Source: Acidobacteriota bacterium (GTDB lineage: Bacteria > Acidobacteriota > UBA6911 > RPQK01 > JACQSY01). Taken from it: 36,139 nt of DNA. The stretch lies in contig JACQSY010000133.1 in the NCBI GenBank assembly GCA_016211085.1, positions 1-36,139 of the forward strand. Reading direction: 5' to 3'. The position numbers were made by a program, and so were the translations under genes. Of this stretch, positions 33,681 through 36,139 are shown in pieces (within the stretch, counting starts at the first letter, position 1; each line of letters starts with the position of its first letter). A model generated the notes under the pieces. The model worked only from the letters and a program-made list of their open reading frames with translations. It did not search any database and was not told where the DNA came from.

Positions 33681-34637
33681 ATGGCAGTCTATACGAGGGT
33701 GGGGTTGGCGGAGATCCAATCCTTTGCGTCCGAATACCGCCTTGGCAGGATTTACAGCATCCGGGGCATTCCGGAAGGTATTGATAATACCAATTACGTG
33801 GTTCTTACCGGCGCCGGCCCGGTGATCCTGACGGTATACGAGAAATGGGTCGATGAGGCGGAACTCCCGTTCTTCGTGGGACTGATGGATCACCTGTCGC
33901 TTTCCCTTCCATGTCCTCGCGCCCTTCCCAGGAGGGACGGCCGCTTTTGGGGGAGAATCAAGGGCCGTCCAGCGGCGTTTCTGACTCACCTTAAGGGTGC
34001 ACCATTGCAGAAGATCAATGGCAGTGTCTGCCGCCAGGCCGGCAAGATTCTGGCCCGCCTTCATGTGGCGGCACAGAATTTTTCGCAGCAGCGTGACAAT
34101 CGGTTCTCTCTGGAAGGGTGTTACGCTTTACTGGAGCAGTGCAAGACGAGGGCCGGCCGCCCCCCTTGGCTGTGCTTGGTTGAGAAGGAGTTAGCCTTTT
34201 TAAGGGAATCGTGGCCAAAACATCTTCCGTGGGGAATTATTCACGGTGACTTCTTTCCGGACAATGCGTTGTTCCAACAGAGGCGCCTGACCGGCATTGT
34301 TGATTTTTACTTTGCCTGTAATGATTTTCTTGCCTACGACCTTGTGATCTGTATGAACTCCTGGTGTTTTGATGCCGATGGAACTTTTGATGCGGCCCGG
34401 GCTGCACAGCTATTCTCTGGCTACCAGGAGGTGCGCACCCTCAGCAAAGGCGAAGTCGATTCTCTGTCGGTTCTGGCACGGGGAGCTGCGGTCCGTTTCA
34501 TCCTTACCCGATTTCTCAATCAGTTCGATCGCGGGCCCGGCCTGCTTCTGATGCCGCGAGATCCCCTGGAATATTTGAATCGCCTGCAGTTTTACCAGCA
34601 CCGCGCAGGTCCGTTTGTCGAGCTGGGCCCTGGGTAG
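33681..34637 (+). CDS. thrB: Homoserine kinase, APH-fold type
   Basis: Phosphorylates homoserine with ATP in threonine biosynthesis; this is the type II enzyme with an aminoglycoside-phosphotransferase-like fold, unrelated to GHMP-type ThrB. 318 residues from ATG 33681 (GGGAGG about 10 bases upstream); the frame is open to 33537 but MAVYT followed by the family's opening supports this start. Visible: RGIPEGIDNTNYVV (28-41) in the nucleotide-binding lobe, LTVYEKWVDEAELPFF (50-65) with the ATP lysine, the catalytic loop HGDFFPDN (188-195) and the metal-binding IVDFYF (206-211). Divergent from the UbiD operon across 282 bases. Its product type, a phosphorylated amino acid, is noteworthy beside a CobD-like phospho-amino-acid decarboxylase. 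Confidence 0.87.
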   Translation: MAVYTRVGLAEIQSFASEYRLGRIYSIRGIPEGIDNTNYVVLTGAGPVILTVYEKWVDEAELPFFVGLMDHLSLSLPCPRALPRRDGRFWGRIKGRPAAFLTHLKGAPLQKINGSVCRQAGKILARLHVAAQNFSQQRDNRFSLEGCYALLEQCKTRAGRPPWLCLVEKELAFLRESWPKHLPWGIIHGDFFPDNALFQQRRLTGIVDFYFACNDFLAYDLVICMNSWCFDADGTFDAARAAQLFSGYQEVRTLSKGEVDSLSVLARGAAVRFILTRFLNQFDRGPGLLLMPRDPLEYLNRLQFYQHRAGPFVELGPG

Positions 34638-34994
34638 CCCCAGGCCAACAACCCATCGCGCACTCCATAACCGCTTTCGCTTCCCCCTTCGCTCATCTCT
34701 GCCCCCTGCCCAAAAGCAGCAGTTGGCAATTCGTAAGTCTCGTTGGAATCTCGCCGCTCCTCCAAAAGCGGGCCAGGAATTTGCGTTTTTTGCCCCAAAA
34801 CGCGGCTCTGCAAGATCGGCATTTCCCGCCTGCAAGATTTATTTCCTGGAGAGATCTTTTTCATTTTCTTGATCTTATACTTCTTCTCAATCTCTTGCTT
34901 GACGTCATTTGTATTTTCCCGGGTTACAATTGCTTCCGAGATCTTTAGAAAAGGTCCACCGCGTATCAGCGGAATGGACTGTAGGAGGAACTTG
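34638..34994. other. Non-coding gap upstream of ric
   Basis: CCTGGG-TAGC-CCCAGG (34629-34644) overlaps the kinase stop codon, and GCGTTTT/AAAACGC forms a 7-bp hairpin with a 7-nt loop (34783-34803). From about 34840 the sequence becomes AT-rich. TTGACG (34899-34904) and TACAAT (34925-34930) look like promoter boxes, but the 20-base spacer is longer than usual. AGGAGG (34983-34988) is the ric ribosome site. No gene is seen. Confidence 0.4.
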
Positions 34995-35723
34995 ATGACG
35001 ATTGAAATTACCCGGCGCGTCGGAGATCTGGCCGCTGAGATTCCGGGCGCGACTCGTGTTTTTCAAAAAATGGGGATTGACTACTGCTGCGGAGGCGAAC
35101 GCTCTCTTGAGAAAGCCTGCCTTGATGCCGGAGTTGCCGTGCAAACGGTGCTTCAAGAACTTCGGGCAGCGCAAGAGGCGGAGCCATCGGTAAATCACGT
35201 TGACTGGACCACGCAGTCACTTTCAGCACTGGTTGCACATATCTTAAGAAAACACCACGTTTTTACCCGCGGCCAGCTCGAGCTGATTGCGCCGCTCTCC
35301 GAGAAGGTCCGTTCAGTGCACGGGGAGGGACACCCGGAGCTCGCTCGCATCCACCAGCTGTTCCAAGCGCTGGAACAGGAACTTCGTTTGCACATGCAGA
35401 AGGAAGAGATGGTGCTCTTTCCCTATGTGGAACAAATGGAGAAGCAGCAAGAGGGGACGGCCGCAGCACCCGGTTCCTGTTTTGGCACCGTCCGCAACCC
35501 GGTCAGAGTCATGATCATGGAGCATGACAACGCGGGAGACGTACTGAAACAAATTCGCACTCTCAGCTCGGACTATACCGTTCCGCCAGATGCCTGTATG
35601 AGTTTTCGAAAGCTCTACGACGAATTGCAGGCTTTGGAGCAGGACCTCTTTCAGCACATCCACCTTGAAAACAACATTCTCTTCCCCCGCGCCATTGAGA
35701 TGGAAGAGAAGGTCAGCCACTAA
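34995..35723 (+). CDS. ric: Iron-sulfur cluster repair di-iron protein (Ric/ScdA/YtfE family)
   Basis: Repairs iron-sulfur clusters damaged by nitric oxide or oxidants. 242 residues from ATG 34995, with AGGAGG 6 bases upstream. N-terminal ScdA_N (DUF542) domain with DYCCGG (29-34) and the GATRVFQKMGI helix, then a hemerythrin-like four-helix domain supplying a di-iron site: candidate ligands His88 (RKHHVF), His113 (GHPE), His133 with Glu137/Glu138 (LHMQKEEMV), His177 (MEHDNAG) and His221/His223 with Glu225 (QHIHLENNILFP). Length and order match the family. It would be a natural guard for the oxygen-sensitive radical SAM and auxiliary clusters nearby, but the link is only positional. It has its own upstream region. 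Confidence 0.93.
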   Translation: MTIEITRRVGDLAAEIPGATRVFQKMGIDYCCGGERSLEKACLDAGVAVQTVLQELRAAQEAEPSVNHVDWTTQSLSALVAHILRKHHVFTRGQLELIAPLSEKVRSVHGEGHPELARIHQLFQALEQELRLHMQKEEMVLFPYVEQMEKQQEGTAAAPGSCFGTVRNPVRVMIMEHDNAGDVLKQIRTLSSDYTVPPDACMSFRKLYDELQALEQDLFQHIHLENNILFPRAIEMEEKVSH

Positions 35724-36139
35724 GTACCTCAGCGCATTAAATACAGTAACGTTTGCGAGTGGGGCTTGTGCGGCGAGGTCAGGTAGAGAGGAGGAGGCGA
35801 TGTCGGTGCACATCGGCGACGACCGAGATCGCCCCGCAACTCCACTTGCCCGAAGGGTTGCCGCAGGACGGCGGCCATCTCATTGTTGCTGCTCCTCTCC
35901 GATAGACCGGCATCGCCTCGTCGTCGCGCCTCGACTGGCCGCCGACGCGCTCGCATCCTGCACAAGTAATATCCTCAGCGGTGCCTGATAGAGACAGGCA
36001 CTTTCAGGACTGAGTGCTGAGCGAGCATCGTTGCTCAGTCCTCAGCACTCAGTGGCCGCTCGCTCACGCCGCGGCTCCGATGTCAGACCGCGCTGAGCTT
36101 GCCTGGCGCGGGCATTTCTTCTGCAGGTGTCAATAGTAC
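35724..36139. other. Structured, repeat-rich terminal region, no convincing gene
   Basis: Contains an imperfect inverted repeat GAGGCGATGTCGG/CCGGCATCGCCTC (35794-35806, 35907-35919; 12 of 13), a small hairpin CGATGT-CGGTGC-ACATCG (35798-35815), a hairpin GTGCCTG/CAGGCAC (35981-35987, 35995-36001) and the competing hairpins at 36006-36053. An ATG at 35801 after AGGAGG opens a 62-codon frame of arginine-rich, unlikely composition, which I do not call as a gene. Confidence 0.45.
36006..36053. repeat. Heptamer repeats forming two mutually exclusive hairpins
   Basis: ACTGAGTGCTGA (36009-36020) pairs perfectly with TCAGCACTCAGT (36042-36053). Alternatively AGGACTGAG (36006-36014) pairs perfectly with CTCAGTCCT (36034-36042). 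The right side is three tandem heptamers NCTCAGN (36033-36053). Confidence 0.55.

Noticed and set aside
33681..34637. Aminoglycoside resistance kinase
   Set aside because: The fold is shared, but the opening MAVYT and the RGIPEGIDNTNYVV segment are those of type II homoserine kinase.
34836..34860. AAGAT...ATCTT inverted repeat as an NsrR-type operator for ric
   Set aside because: The 15-base spacing and the inner bases do not fit the known operator pattern; probably chance.
34899..34930. TTGACG/TACAAT as a firm ric promoter
   Set aside because: The spacer is 20 bases; mentioned only as a possibility.
35801..35989. 62-codon frame with ATG 35801 behind AGGAGG
   Set aside because: Arginine/cysteine-rich, unlike a folded protein; overlaps inverted repeats, and the opposite strand is equally open.

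Overview
The window looks like a chromosomal segment of an Acidobacteriota bacterium or a close relative. This rests on family content, not on a phylogenetic marker: an Oar-type TonB-dependent receptor with an N-terminal carboxypeptidase-regulatory domain, a very large SBBP-repeat secreted protein, a secreted subtilase, a stand-alone SDR/debranching/TreZ block, and GC-rich intergenic repeat islands of the kind I know from acidobacterial, verrucomicrobial and planctomycete genomes. There is no rRNA, phage, plasmid origin or CRISPR array.

Layout. 56-1848 (minus): two family-2 glycosyltransferases in an operon. 1945-2084: an insertion-sequence-like end and tRNA-Arg(TCT). 2297-3631 (plus): secreted subtilisin-like protease with its own promoter. 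3632-4208: a chain of hairpins and two near-identical REP-like elements. 4209-8536 (minus): a giant SBBP-repeat protein split into two frames by what looks like one missing base. 8681-10314: two divergent, probably paralogous membrane proteins. 10400-10583: more REP-like elements. 10610-11209 (minus): small exported membrane-anchored protein. 11462-15511 (plus): TonB-dependent receptor-like protein and a LolA-like exported protein.

15775-25061 (plus) is a carbohydrate block: an SDR oxidoreductase interrupted by an in-frame amber codon, a glycogen-debranching-type enzyme whose GTG start lies one base after the SDR's original stop, a polytopic GT-C-like membrane protein, TreZ (malto-oligosyltrehalose trehalohydrolase) and a second, different debranching-type enzyme that overlaps treZ by GTGA. 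Together they suggest mobilisation of storage glucan towards trehalose and free glucose. The TreY partner is not in the window.

25229-26146 (minus): GNAT acetyltransferase and a stand-alone receiver. 26156-26687: a gene-poor gap with a fossil of a REP-associated (IS200-like, RAYT-type) transposase. 26688-33398 (minus): the most interesting block, a tightly coupled set of UbiD-family decarboxylase, radical SAM/SPASM enzyme, CobD/HisC-like PLP enzyme, acetoacetate-decarboxylase-family enzyme and a ThDP-dependent enzyme. The first three genes overlap by one or a few bases and the fourth follows after 12 bp; I know no named pathway with this composition. Divergently from it lie a homoserine-kinase-type kinase (33681-34637) and the iron-sulfur repair protein Ric/ScdA (34995-35723). 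The last 416 bases are structured, repeat-rich DNA.

Main points for follow-up: the five-enzyme cluster; two clean gene-breaking lesions (amber codon in the SDR, one-base frameshift in the SBBP protein); and the REP-like family together with a RAYT-type fossil.
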